A stretch of 64,000 bases of DNA from assembly GCA_050948665.1 (NCBI GenBank), contig JBMNEH010000001.1, forward strand, positions 1,302,001-1,366,000, in the 5' to 3' direction. Within the stretch, counting starts at the first letter, position 1, and each line of letters starts with the position of its first letter. A model generated the notes under the pieces. The model was not told the DNA's origin and made no database searches. It was given only the letters and a program-made list of their open reading frames with translations. Below, piece after piece: positions 8,354 through 16,782 of the stretch. A program made the translations under genes and the position numbers. Source of the DNA: JBMNEH01 sp050948665 (GTDB lineage Bacteria; Bacillota; Clostridia; Christensenellales; UMGS416).

Positions 8354-9394
8354 CTAAAAACCTCCTTTAATTCTTTGCAGCAGCGATAGAACGCCCTTGC
8401 CAAACACGATGTTTAAGCTTTGTCCGTCTGAGTCGTAGCTCTCTTCAATCTCGGTAATCCGAGCAGTCAGCGCCACGCCCCACTTCTTGGAAATCACCTG
8501 CACTACCTGACCGAGATCAAAATCTTCTTTGTATTTCAGGTTGCCGTGGGGATTGACCGCCGCATCGAAGGACTGTACCATGGCCAATTCTGACAGCTTG
8601 CTCTGTCCCCGAAAGATCAGGGCGTCAGCATACCCGCTGCCGAAGTCCTCCTGCCGAAGGTCTTTGGCGTCCACAAACAACTCACGTCGCTGTTCGCCGG
8701 AGTCCCCGATGATGCTGACAAAGGTGCGTTCCGTGCCTTCTCCCTCGCCGCCAATGAGGGCGGTGTCGGCGTAATCCACATTGCTTTGGATATAGGTCTG
8801 CTCGGTTAGGTTCTCGTATTCGCGGGAGAACACTGCCTGTGAGGTAGCGCCTTCATACAGCGTGACGGTAAAATCCCGCTCAGCAGGACTGAACACAGTC
8901 TTTATTCCGACATTCGCCGTGTCACACAGTCCGGTCACCACATCCATGAGGTTCCTGTAGGATATCTGCGTGTTGACGGACATCGGCAATGAAGGAGCAG
9001 CAAACGAGACGAAGTCGATTTTTCGATTTCCATCAGCGGGATTGAGGATGTGGTGATCGAGCAGCGTCTGCACGCAGGTTGACAGCGTTCCATTCAGCGT
9101 CTCGATGCCCCATATGATCCGCCGGGCGAGCAGGCTGGTGGCGAAGCGTCCACTTACCGTGATGATTTCCTTATCCGTTTGCGACAGTTCTACATGTTCG
9201 ATGATCCCGGCTTCTTCGTCATCGCTCTTCCAGAGGTAGTGGCCTATTTGCAGTAACGCAAGGTTCTCAGTTGTGGCGATGGCTTTGAGTTCAAATGAAC
9301 CACAGGCGGAATACCTCCGCGTCCAGCGCAGATATTCGAAGGACTCTACAATACCCGCAAGGTTGCGGGTCTGGTCAAACACATACAATTGCAC
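8354..9394 (-). CDS. Siphovirus Gp37-like tail protein
   Basis: 346 residues. Sequence such as LYVFDQTRNLAGIVESFEYL, RYSACGSFEL, and later YRNLMDVVTGLCDTANVG and FGSGYADALIFRGQSKL matches the siphovirus ReqiPepy6 Gp37-like family, tail-tip proteins that follow Dit in many Firmicute phages and occupy the position of the tail-associated lysin (Tal). No catalytic motif was recognised. The stop of Dit lies 3 bases upstream of the start codon, so expression is coupled. Confidence 0.85.
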   Translation of the reverse strand: MQLYVFDQTRNLAGIVESFEYLRWTRRYSACGSFELKAIATTENLALLQIGHYLWKSDDEEAGIIEHVELSQTDKEIITVSGRFATSLLARRIIWGIETLNGTLSTCVQTLLDHHILNPADGNRKIDFVSFAAPSLPMSVNTQISYRNLMDVVTGLCDTANVGIKTVFSPAERDFTVTLYEGATSQAVFSREYENLTEQTYIQSNVDYADTALIGGEGEGTERTFVSIIGDSGEQRRELFVDAKDLRQEDFGSGYADALIFRGQSKLSELAMVQSFDAAVNPHGNLKYKEDFDLGQVVQVISKKWGVALTARITEIEESYDSDGQSLNIVFGKGVLSLLQRIKGGF

Positions 9395-9396
9395 AA

Positions 9397-10248
9397 TTAC
9401 ACCCCCAGGAAAAGCGGACGGTAGTAGATGCTCACTTCCAGCAGATCCATGTTGGTCTCCGCACTGTATCGCAGCGTGTTGTGCCCGGTGTCCAACTGTA
9501 GAAAGATGGAATCGGTATCCAGCTGCGAAAAGGCATTGCTTTGTGTTTGCCCGGCTAGGCGCACCACCCGCTTCCCAGCGAAGTGGGTGTACACGCGCAG
9601 TTCCTCGCCAGCGGCCATGGTTGTGTTCAGCCGCAACACCTCGCCGGTGTCCACATTCATGAGCTCAGGGTTTGTCACCGTACCCAGCGCCTTAAACACG
9701 ATCTGGCATCCGCAGGGTACGTCGCCGATGTTGTCCACCGTGATGATCTGGCTGGGCTGACGAACGCCAAACTCCATGCCGCTCTCGGGGATTTCTAACT
9801 CAAACTGGAATAGCGGCGTCCACATGGCCAGTTCTTCGCGCACTTCCTCCAACATCTCGAAAAAGGGTGACGGACAGAGCAGGCTAACGAAGAACTTCGG
9901 TGCGCGCTCCCGGGAGGAAGCCGCAAAGCCCGCTTCTTCCACCACGCATGCGATCTGCCGCTGGCGGTAGACCAGCGTGCCTTGCTGCTTGGGTGTAAAG
10001 ACGCGGAGGAACCGCTTGCGCTGTTCATAGGCTTCGTCCACAGTGCTCGCTATGACCGTGCCCTCCAGCGTAATATTGCGCATTTCCAGTGTGGAGGAAA
10101 TATAAAAGGCGCCATCCTGATCCGGCGCTTTGAAGGTGTTGACGCTTTGACGGGCGGAGCCCGTTCCGTCCAGTTTACTTAGGAAGAAGGGGCGCGTCTG
10201 CTTGAGCGTAAGCCGCTCATCGGCGGCGTTAATGTAGATCAGTTCCAT
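9397..10248 (-). CDS. Distal tail protein (Dit family)
   Basis: 283 residues, starting MELIYINAADERLTLKQTRPFFLSK, with the N-terminal beta domain containing DGAFYISSTLEMRNITLEGTV typical of the phage tail family (Sipho_tail/Dit). Dit forms the hexameric hub between the tail tube and the tip complex. It lies directly downstream of the tape-measure gene in the conserved order tape measure-Dit-Tal. Confidence 0.88.
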   Translation of the reverse strand: MELIYINAADERLTLKQTRPFFLSKLDGTGSARQSVNTFKAPDQDGAFYISSTLEMRNITLEGTVIASTVDEAYEQRKRFLRVFTPKQQGTLVYRQRQIACVVEEAGFAASSRERAPKFFVSLLCPSPFFEMLEEVREELAMWTPLFQFELEIPESGMEFGVRQPSQIITVDNIGDVPCGCQIVFKALGTVTNPELMNVDTGEVLRLNTTMAAGEELRVYTHFAGKRVVRLAGQTQSNAFSQLDTDSIFLQLDTGHNTLRYSAETNMDLLEVSIYYRPLFLGV

Positions 10249-10261
10249 GCCCGTTCCTCCT

Positions 10262-12706
10262 TTAATATTCCAGCGCCAGCTTGCGCGACAGGTTCTTAAA
10301 CTCCCGCGTCAGCTCTTTTTCGGAGAGCGCCTTTGGCGTCACCACCGATATGGTCTGGTTGATGGTCGTGCCGGCGGTGCCGAGGGAACCCTCCCGCACG
10401 GAAAGTCTGCCATTCATGTTTAACCCGATATCTGTATCAAATTGGGTCGGGATAGCGTCCCGCATATCTCTAGCCACGGTATCCATGGCGTCCTCGAAGC
10501 CCACGCCGATGCCTTCGCCCATGTTTCTGCCCAGCCCTGCAAAGAGCGTGGACGGGCTACGAATGCCGAAGAAGTTCTTGATGCCGTCCACAATGCCGGA
10601 AAAGAAGCCTTTGATCTTTCCCCAGATCCAATCGGCGGCGTTTGAGATACCTTGCCACAACCCCTTGATGAGGTTGCCGCCTGCTTCCACCAGCTTCCAT
10701 GCCAAGCTCCCGATGGCTTCCACAATGCCGGTGATAATTTGGGGGATAGCCTTGACGATCTCCACGATGATGGTGGGAAGGTTCTCAATCAAGGCGACAA
10801 AAAGCTGCACGCCCGCCATGATGATCTTGTCGATGTTGCCAATGATGGCGTCCACCAGACCGCTGACAATCTGCGGAATGGCCTTGACCACAGTGACGAT
10901 GATCTGCGGCAGCGCTTGAATCAGCGACACCAGCAGCTTGATTCCCGACTCTATAATGAGGGGGATTGCGCCGATGACTGCATTGATCACGCCGTCTATG
11001 ATCTTGGGGATGGCTGCAACCACAGTGGTGATGATGGTCGGCAGCGCGCCAATCAGCGAGGTCAGCAGTTGGATGCCCGCCTCGATGATCTGCGGTATGG
11101 AGCCAATGATGAAGTCCACGATTGCCAGAATGATGGTAGGCAGCGCCGCGATGAGCTCCGGCAACGCAATCAGCAGCCCGTCCACCAGACCAAGGATGAT
11201 CTGAAGCGCCGCATCCATCAGCATCGGTAGGCTTTCGATCAAGCCCTGTACGATGGTGATGATGGCTTGCACAGCCGCCGGGATCAGCTGCGGCAGCGCA
11301 GCACCGATGCCGGACACGAGCGCAGCCACCAACTGTACCGCCGCGCTGATCAGCAGTGGTAGGTTGTCGATGATCGCGCCCACGATGGTCATGACCGCAT
11401 CCACAGCGGCGGGGATCAGTTCCGGCAGAAGGTTCAGAATCGTCTCAAGCACCTGCGAGAACAGGCTAGTGACAGTATCGAGCAATATGGGAAGTAGTTC
11501 GCCAACCGCTGTTAATATCGCATCGAAGGCAGGCGGGAGTGCGGTTACGATGTTTTCCAGCACCGGCACGATGTTCGCGACCACAGCCTGAAACGCGTCC
11601 ACAAGGTTCTGTGTCAGGTTGGTCATATCCGCATCGGCGTTACCCAACCCGGCGGTGAATGAGCCAAGAGCGGCCTGTAGCAGTCCCAACGACCCTGATA
11701 TTGTTTCCGTGGACTCCTTGGCAAAGTTGCCCGCATACTGCTCGGTGTTCTCGAAAAACATCTGCATGGCGACTTCGGCCTTTTCAGAGTTAGATGCGGA
11801 AGCCCATACAAAGTCCAGCCCCTTGGCGGCGGCGTAGGCTTGGATGGATGTGGCGTTCATACTCACGCCGAGGTTATCCATCATAGTGAAATTACCCTTG
11901 GCCGCGCCTGCTACCGAGTCCAGTGCCATCTGCATGTCGATGCCCATGACCGATGCCATGTCTGCAGCACGCTGCATGGCCTTTTCACTGAGTTCAGCCG
12001 ATCGTTGCACATCAAGGCCTGAACCTTGGAACAACGCACCCATTTTATTGGCGGTCGCTAAATACTGTGATTGTGACACGCCCATATTTTTATACGCATC
12101 TTCGCCGATCTTCTGCATATGGTCGGCATAACCTTGAAAGACGGCCTCGCTTCCACCTAAGTTCTGTTCCAACTCACCGAACTGCTGCACGACTTCTTTG
12201 CCAAGTTTGATGGCAGTTGCTCCGGCAGCAACGATGACCGCGCCCATGGCCGCGCCGATTCCTTTGAGGATTCCGCCCAGCTTCTCGAACCTGCCGCCAG
12301 CGTCCTCGGCGCTCTTGCCCGACTCAACGAGTTCCTCGCCAAGATCCTCCGCATCTTCCGCAGACTCCTCCAGTTCGCGCTCCATGCCGTTGAGCTCAGC
12401 TTGCGCCTTGTTTAGCTGGATCTGCCAGTTCTGTGTGCGACGATCATTTTCGCCAAAAGAAGAAGCCGCGTTATCCAGCGCGGCCTTGAGGGTGGTGATC
12501 TTGTCTTTCTGTGCTTCAATTTCTTTATTCAGTACGACGTTGCGAGAGGAAAGCGCGTTGACGGACTTATCGTTCTTGTCAAACTGTGAGGTGACGAGCT
12601 GCATTTCTGAGCCAAGTACTTTAAAGCTCTGGTTGATATCCGAAAGCGCCTTCTTAAACTCGTGCTCACCCTCGATGCCGATTTTAAGGCCAAAATTGTC
12701 CGCCAT
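10262..12706 (-). CDS. Tail tape measure protein
   Basis: 814 residues. The N-terminus (1-140) is coiled-coil and alpha-helical; residues 150-165 are hydrophobic. The middle (about 365-690) is a run of repeated hydrophobic amphipathic units of LPTII..IVKAIPQII type, followed by GLWQGISNAADWIWGKIKGFFSGIVDGIKNFFGIRSPS, a motif typical of phage tape measures. This protein sets tail length and is ejected with DNA. At roughly 0.15 nm per residue it would suggest a tail near 120 nm (rule of thumb). It follows the frameshifted tail chaperone gene pair. Confidence 0.93.
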   Translation of the reverse strand: MADNFGLKIGIEGEHEFKKALSDINQSFKVLGSEMQLVTSQFDKNDKSVNALSSRNVVLNKEIEAQKDKITTLKAALDNAASSFGENDRRTQNWQIQLNKAQAELNGMERELEESAEDAEDLGEELVESGKSAEDAGGRFEKLGGILKGIGAAMGAVIVAAGATAIKLGKEVVQQFGELEQNLGGSEAVFQGYADHMQKIGEDAYKNMGVSQSQYLATANKMGALFQGSGLDVQRSAELSEKAMQRAADMASVMGIDMQMALDSVAGAAKGNFTMMDNLGVSMNATSIQAYAAAKGLDFVWASASNSEKAEVAMQMFFENTEQYAGNFAKESTETISGSLGLLQAALGSFTAGLGNADADMTNLTQNLVDAFQAVVANIVPVLENIVTALPPAFDAILTAVGELLPILLDTVTSLFSQVLETILNLLPELIPAAVDAVMTIVGAIIDNLPLLISAAVQLVAALVSGIGAALPQLIPAAVQAIITIVQGLIESLPMLMDAALQIILGLVDGLLIALPELIAALPTIILAIVDFIIGSIPQIIEAGIQLLTSLIGALPTIITTVVAAIPKIIDGVINAVIGAIPLIIESGIKLLVSLIQALPQIIVTVVKAIPQIVSGLVDAIIGNIDKIIMAGVQLFVALIENLPTIIVEIVKAIPQIITGIVEAIGSLAWKLVEAGGNLIKGLWQGISNAADWIWGKIKGFFSGIVDGIKNFFGIRSPSTLFAGLGRNMGEGIGVGFEDAMDTVARDMRDAIPTQFDTDIGLNMNGRLSVREGSLGTAGTTINQTISVVTPKALSEKELTREFKNLSRKLALEY

Positions 12707-12720
12707 ACCGTCACCTCCTT

Positions 12721-12924
12721 CTATACATCCAGCGGGATGACATCGTCAATTGTCCAGTTTCGCTTGGGCTTCTCCGTTCCTAAAAATTGTTTATGGCAAG
12801 CCCACAGGTCAAGAAACAGACCGATGGGCATGAGCCAGTAATCTTCCGCGCTCATGCCCATCTGCACCGTGCCGTAATAGTAAAGCCGGGTAAACAACTC
12901 CGCATCGTTTATCCGGCTTTCCCG
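12721..12924 (-). CDS. Tail assembly chaperone GT extension (made by -1 frameshift)
   Basis: Downstream half of the lambda G/GT-type chaperone. It has no start codon or ribosome-binding site of its own. After the slippery heptamer at 12924-12930 the -1 frame continues R-E-S-R-I-N-D-A-E-L-F-T-R-L-Y-Y-Y to the stop at 12721, adding about 67 residues (MGMSAEDYWLMPIG...NWTIDDVIPLDV). In lambda the T part recruits tail-tube subunits and coats the tape measure. It lies 14 bases before the tape-measure start, the expected place. Confidence 0.87.
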   Translation of the reverse strand, partial: RESRINDAELFTRLYYYGTVQMGMSAEDYWLMPIGLFLDLWACHKQFLGTEKPKRNWTIDDVIPLDV

Positions 12925-12930
12925 TTTTTT
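12882..12930 (-). promoter_or_regulatory. -1 programmed ribosomal frameshift signal
   Basis: On the minus strand the zero-frame codons CCA AAA AAC place a canonical A-AAA-AAC heptamer at 12930-12924. Three bases later a long stem begins: AAAGCCGGATAAAC (12920-12907) pairs with GTTTACCCGGCTTT (12895-12882), 13 of 14 pairs around an 11-base loop. If the outer A-U pairs melt, the spacer is six bases, as in known stimulatory hairpins. Confidence 0.9.
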
Positions 12931-13298
12931 GGTGTGGGTTCTGCCTCGCTTTCCACATTACGCTTGGTGCCCTTGAACATCGCCTCGGAGATAGCGGTTT
13001 TGTAATCCGCCAGCTCCAGTGGCGTGGTCAGCAGCTCCACCTCATCGTCGGTAAGTAAGTCTTTAGGAGCGTCCTTATGCTTCAGGTTATAGATGAGGAT
13101 CGACTGATTGGCCAGCAGGGCGATCAGCCACACGATCTCCTCCAGCGCCATCTCAAAATTCTCGGCTTTCATCAGCTTCTCGCCGAGGTTTTCCAGTCCG
13201 CCATACCGACCTGCGATGGCCTTGGTAGCCTTTGTGGTTAAAATGAGCTCATATTCTGTGCCGCCGATGCTGATGACGGCGCTTCTCTCGTTATCCAT
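12909..13298 (-). CDS. Tail assembly chaperone G
   Basis: 129 residues, starting MDNERSAVISIGGTEYELILTTKATKAIAGRYGGL, typical of the Firmicute phage tail assembly chaperone (gpG-like). The zero-frame protein ends PKNGKAG just after the slippery site. It acts with its frameshifted GT form to keep the tape measure soluble until the tube assembles. It lies between the major tail protein and the tape measure. Confidence 0.88.
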   Translation of the reverse strand: MDNERSAVISIGGTEYELILTTKATKAIAGRYGGLENLGEKLMKAENFEMALEEIVWLIALLANQSILIYNLKHKDAPKDLLTDDEVELLTTPLELADYKTAISEAMFKGTKRNVESEAEPTPKNGKAG

Positions 13299-13310
13299 GA
13301 TTCACTCCTC

Positions 13311-13901
13311 CTATGGTTCCGGTGTATAGACCGGCTCGTACACTTCGGTGAACCAGCCGGTGATGGTTGAGGACGAGACGCCCGCACCGCTCTCGGTGAC
13401 CTCTGCCTTCCACGGATGCTTGCCCATGCCATCCACTTTGTTGCGGCGCATGACCGTGCCTTCAATGGTAGGGGTGGAGAACGTGATGGAGTCACCCTTG
13501 GTTTGCAGGTTGGTGGCGGGGATGCCAAACTTGACCTTGTACAGCCAGAAGTAGCGGTACTTGCCGTCCGGCTTCATGGCACGAAAGCCCACCGCCACCG
13601 GTGCACCGGCGTTCTCGCTGGCCGAGATCAGTACGCCATTGTCGTCGGTGACGGCACCGGTCAAATCCTGAGCGGCGGTCACGCCGATATCGTCCACGCC
13701 CAAGGAGAGCGTGCCGGACTTAAAATCCTTGATGACCTCCGCCGCACCGTCGTCGGCATAGAGCACCGCCTCAGCCAGTTCGATGGACAGATCGGCTTTG
13801 ATGGCCTTGGCCAGTTGTGCTGGAAGACCATAGGTTTCCTCTCCGTCCTCGCTCTCTGTGATCTTTGCGTAATATAATTTATCCAAGCCGATTGTCGCCA
13901 T
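13311..13901 (-). CDS. Major tail protein
   Basis: 196 residues, MATIGLDKLYYAKITESEDGEETYG, with the central LSIELAEAVLYADDGAAEVIKDFKSGTLSLGVDDIG typical of the siphophage major tail tube family (phi13-like). The C-terminal block ATNLQTKGDSITFSTPTIEGTVMRR is also diagnostic. It polymerises into the tail tube. It sits between the tail terminator-like gene and the chaperone. Confidence 0.9.
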   Translation of the reverse strand: MATIGLDKLYYAKITESEDGEETYGLPAQLAKAIKADLSIELAEAVLYADDGAAEVIKDFKSGTLSLGVDDIGVTAAQDLTGAVTDDNGVLISASENAGAPVAVGFRAMKPDGKYRYFWLYKVKFGIPATNLQTKGDSITFSTPTIEGTVMRRNKVDGMGKHPWKAEVTESGAGVSSSTITGWFTEVYEPVYTPEP

Positions 13902-13904
13902 GGT

Positions 13905-14243
13905 TCATTCCTCCAATTCATAATGGTGTGCCACATCAATGGCGTAGTGGTGGTAGCCGGTATCGTCCTCGTGGCCGATGTATCGCCGGTCTGTTATGGT
14001 GATTTCCGCACCGAGCAGAGACTGCGTGAGTTGCCGTTTCCTTTGCAGATAATTGCCTTTAGAAAATAGCGAAATCCGCACCTCGGAGACTTCGATGAGA
14101 GGAAAGTTATCGCCAAACAGGGCGAATTCATCCGTCATCGGAGTCAGCACAAGGTACTCATCGGGCGGGACGCCGGAAAAAACACCCGTCTCCACGGGGA
14201 GAACGGGCGCGAGTAAAGTATTCAGTTCAGCCAATATGCTCAT
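13905..14243 (-). CDS. Tail completion/terminator-like protein
   Basis: 112 residues (MSILAELNTLLAPVLPVETGVFSG...VSEVRISLFSKGNYLQRKRQLTQSLLGAEITITDRRYIGHEDDTGYHHYAIDVAHHYELEE). Size, position and the ending fit the phage tail completion family at the head-tail junction. Its start overlaps the preceding gene by four bases. Confidence 0.7.
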   Translation of the reverse strand: MSILAELNTLLAPVLPVETGVFSGVPPDEYLVLTPMTDEFALFGDNFPLIEVSEVRISLFSKGNYLQRKRQLTQSLLGAEITITDRRYIGHEDDTGYHHYAIDVAHHYELEE

Positions 14244-14680
14244 ACGCCGTCCACCTCCGATTCAAACTTCGCCTTCATAGCCGCCACCATCGCAGATTTG
14301 CTTGACGACTTGGCGGGCTTCAAGAAAGGCTTCGGCGCTTGCCCGTGCTTGCCGTATTCGAGAATGTTGGCGATTTTAGCATTACTGCCGCCGCCGCTCC
14401 TCGGTTCGGAGAAACCAACCTTCACGTTGAAATTCCCGTTCCTATCTATCAAAGCGGGTGAAAGTCCCAGCGCGGATTCCAGTTCTCCCGTAGAGCGGCT
14501 TTCAATTTTCGTATTTTTGCCGACAACGGAGGAAAGGTTGCTTTTCACCTTATCCAGAACGACCTTGCCGCCGGCTTCCAGCACCTTGGGGATAATCGTA
14601 TCGGTTTGGTCGCCGAGCCGGGAAATCTTCAACAAGAAATCCTCAGGCATTTTCATTTCTGCTTTCGCCATATTCGTCAC
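14240..14680 (-). CDS. HK97 gp10-family head-tail joining protein
   Basis: 146 residues. KMPEDFLLKISRLGDQTDTIIPKVLEAGGKVV is the N-terminal helix pair, and NILEYGKHGQAPKPFLKPA is the diagnostic C-terminal block of HK97-gp10-like proteins that help join head and tail. It lies in the standard cluster between the head closure protein and tail terminator, overlapping both neighbours by four bases. Confidence 0.85.
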   Translation of the reverse strand: MTNMAKAEMKMPEDFLLKISRLGDQTDTIIPKVLEAGGKVVLDKVKSNLSSVVGKNTKIESRSTGELESALGLSPALIDRNGNFNVKVGFSEPRSGGGSNAKIANILEYGKHGQAPKPFLKPAKSSSKSAMVAAMKAKFESEVDGV

Positions 14681-15012
14681 CTCACACTCGGCTCCAGCTT
14701 TTCAACCAGAACTTCAACATACATCCCGCGCCCACGCACATTCTCTGCACTGATAATGCGGTAACGCTCGTCGCCACAGACGATAAACAGTGAAGTCGTT
14801 ATCTCTACGCCAGGAATCTTCCGAAAGCGAAAGAGGGCGGTCGCCTCGCTGAACGCCGCCATATTTGCCCATCGCTCGTTGCCATGGCGGTCTTCCTTGT
14901 ATGCCCGGGCTGAAGCAATTACATGGTCTCCCTGAGTGACAAAGCCGTCCGCGTCCTTTACCGGGGCGGTGGAGATGATGTCAATCTGAGTGTTCATTTT
15001 CCCAAAACTCAT
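14677..15012 (-). CDS. Phage head closure protein (head-tail adaptor)
   Basis: 111 residues, MSFGKMNTQIDIISTAPVKDADGFVTQGDHVIASARAYKEDRHGNERW, matching the SPP1 gp16/HK97 gp7-type head closure family. The usual motif of sheet strands RFRKIPGVEITTSLFIVCGDERYRI follows. It docks the connector to the tail. Neighbours are the connector and gp10-like genes, in the expected order. Confidence 0.85.
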   Translation of the reverse strand: MSFGKMNTQIDIISTAPVKDADGFVTQGDHVIASARAYKEDRHGNERWANMAAFSEATALFRFRKIPGVEITTSLFIVCGDERYRIISAENVRGRGMYVEVLVEKLEPSVR

Positions 15013-15013
15013 G

Positions 15014-15331
15014 TCACACCTTCCAATCCCGGTCGAGGCGAAGTAGCAAGTTCACCGTATTCCACACTTGTTGTCCAGCTTGCACATTATCGGCAAAAAA
15101 GCCACCCGTGCTGCCGTCCCGGCTTTCATAGAAGTGGGATGACAGCATAATGACGGCTTGCTCAGTGGTGGCGGGCATAGCGTTTTCCGTGTAATAGTCC
15201 TTGGAAACGTGCTGGTAGCTTTCGGCATAGGAGACGGCGGCGATAATATAGCTTAGAATCAGGCCGTCGTCCTCGTCGTGTGACAAAATGAGGTTCGCTT
15301 TCACTTTGGAAAGAAGGTTATCTACTGTCAT
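15014..15331 (-). CDS. Head-tail connector protein (gp6-like)
   Basis: 105 residues, all-helical: MTVDNLLSKVKANLILSHDEDDGLILSYIIAAVSYAESY...AVIMLSSHFYESRD. This is the Phage_connect_1/gp6-like family that extends the portal ring. It follows the capsid and head-fibre genes, as in HK97-type phages. Confidence 0.85.
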   Translation of the reverse strand: MTVDNLLSKVKANLILSHDEDDGLILSYIIAAVSYAESYQHVSKDYYTENAMPATTEQAVIMLSSHFYESRDGSTGGFFADNVQAGQQVWNTVNLLLRLDRDWKV

Positions 15332-15350
15332 GCCGTCCGTCTCCTTTTGG

Positions 15351-15572
15351 TCATTCTTCGTCTGCCGACATCAGCTCAGCGGCTTTCAATTTGGCGAGCA
15401 GGGCGTTGAAATCCGTAACCAGACCAGCTATCGTTGTAGCTTCACTGTTGGCCTGATTGGCGGCAACAGGAAGCCCCGTTATCGAGGCTCCCTGTTTAAT
15501 CTCCAACGTACCGCCGATGATGGTTTTCTCACCACCCTGTTCGGTGTAGTTTTTCGTGTTATATTCGCTCAT
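15351..15572 (-). CDS. Head fibre-like protein
   Basis: 73 residues (MSEYNTKNYTEQGGEKTIIGGTLEIKQGASITGLP...ADFNALL-like C-terminus). The GTLEI..GASITGLP segment is the beta motif of phage head-fibre proteins that decorate capsids. It lies directly downstream of the major capsid gene, fitting a decoration role. Small, so the assignment is by motif and position. Confidence 0.7.
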   Translation of the reverse strand: MSEYNTKNYTEQGGEKTIIGGTLEIKQGASITGLPVAANQANSEATTIAGLVTDFNALLAKLKAAELMSADEE

Positions 15573-15585
15573 AAATCAGTCCTCC

Positions 15586-16767
15586 TTAAGCATGCTGCTT
15601 GAGCAGCTTGATGCCTTCGGGTAGTACGGTCTTGCCGTCCACACGCTGGAAAGCGTAAAAACCGGTCTGCAGGTTGGCGATATGCAGCTCATCCGCACGA
15701 CGCACGGTTCTGCCGCTGCGGTCGGCAATCCAGTAGTTCTGGAAATCACCGAAAGCGACGGTGTATGCGTTTGCCGCAATGGTCGGAGCATACTGCGAAA
15801 CGTACACGGGGAAACCGAGCAGGCGATCCGGCTGATCAGCTTGCAGGGACGGTTGCCACATGTATACGCCGTTGCCGTCCTTCAGCTTTCGGATACCCGC
15901 GAGGGTTGCGCTGTTTAGAACGAAGATAGCGCTTTTCTTGTAGCCGTCCTTGAGGGAATAGGTGAGGTCGATGAGCTCATCCGCCTTGATATCCGTAGCG
16001 CCGGCGGTCGTTATGCCGACATCGCCGCCCTTTGATGTAAAGATGCCGGTAGGCTGTCCCTCGCCGGTCCCAACACAGAATGCCTGCTCCTCCTTCGCCG
16101 CAAAAGCAAGAGCAAAGTTGCTGACGAGATAATCTTCAAGGTCAAACATGGAATCCTGAAGCAGTTCCTCCGAAACCAGCGCCGCCGCACGGAGAGTGTA
16201 TGCATCGAGGGAGAGCTGATTGAAGGTGGGCGTGCTGGGCGTAAACACGCCGGACTCCGCCACCCAGTCGGCAGATACGTCGGTGAGCGCGATGTTAATC
16301 CTGTGAGGTGCGGCGGTGGTGATCACCTTAGAAATGGAGCGAATCACGTTCTCATGCTTCAGTGCCTTTACAAGATTTTTGTCGAACTCAATCGGAACAA
16401 GATAGCCGCCTGTGGAGGGAGTGCCTTCCTCCATGACGTTGTGAACGGGGCGCTTACCGCGCACGAGGTTCAAGAAGTCCTCGCGGTATTCGGCGGTCGC
16501 TCTGAAGTGGACAGGCTTTCCGTCCTGTGCGCCCGGTTTTGCCGTAATGGGAGAGCTGGTGGGCTGAGCCATAGCGGCATCTCTTGCCACGCGGTCTTCC
16601 TCAATGGCAATCTGACGCGCCATCGAGTCCACATCCGCCAGCATCTTGTCGTAGGTCGCGTTGTCTTCGGCCGAGAGGACGCCGTCCTTGGCGCGGGTGT
16701 CAAGGAACGCCTTTGCCGCATCCCATGCCTTTGCGCGTTTTTCACGCATTTCAAGTACCTTTTTCAT
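15586..16767 (-). CDS. Major capsid protein (HK97 family)
   Basis: 393 residues from ATG 16767. Residues 1-100 form a helical scaffolding delta-like domain (MREKRAKAWDAAKAFLDTRAKDG...YDKMLADVDSMARQIAIEEDRVARDAAM). Residues from about 120 onward carry the HK97 fold (EGTPSTGGYLVPIEFDKNLVKAL, ALVSEELLQDS, FAAKEEQAFCVGTGEGQPTGIF). The delta domain is normally removed by the ClpP-like protease encoded just upstream. It builds the icosahedral shell. Confidence 0.93.
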   Translation of the reverse strand: MKKVLEMREKRAKAWDAAKAFLDTRAKDGVLSAEDNATYDKMLADVDSMARQIAIEEDRVARDAAMAQPTSSPITAKPGAQDGKPVHFRATAEYREDFLNLVRGKRPVHNVMEEGTPSTGGYLVPIEFDKNLVKALKHENVIRSISKVITTAAPHRINIALTDVSADWVAESGVFTPSTPTFNQLSLDAYTLRAAALVSEELLQDSMFDLEDYLVSNFALAFAAKEEQAFCVGTGEGQPTGIFTSKGGDVGITTAGATDIKADELIDLTYSLKDGYKKSAIFVLNSATLAGIRKLKDGNGVYMWQPSLQADQPDRLLGFPVYVSQYAPTIAANAYTVAFGDFQNYWIADRSGRTVRRADELHIANLQTGFYAFQRVDGKTVLPEGIKLLKQHA

Positions 16768-16782
16768 AATCAAATACCTCCG

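Noticed and set aside
10652..11230. Plus-strand frame rich in His/Asp/Asn opposite the tape measure gene
   Set aside because: Composition mirrors the repetitive hydrophobic tape measure codons; a shadow frame.
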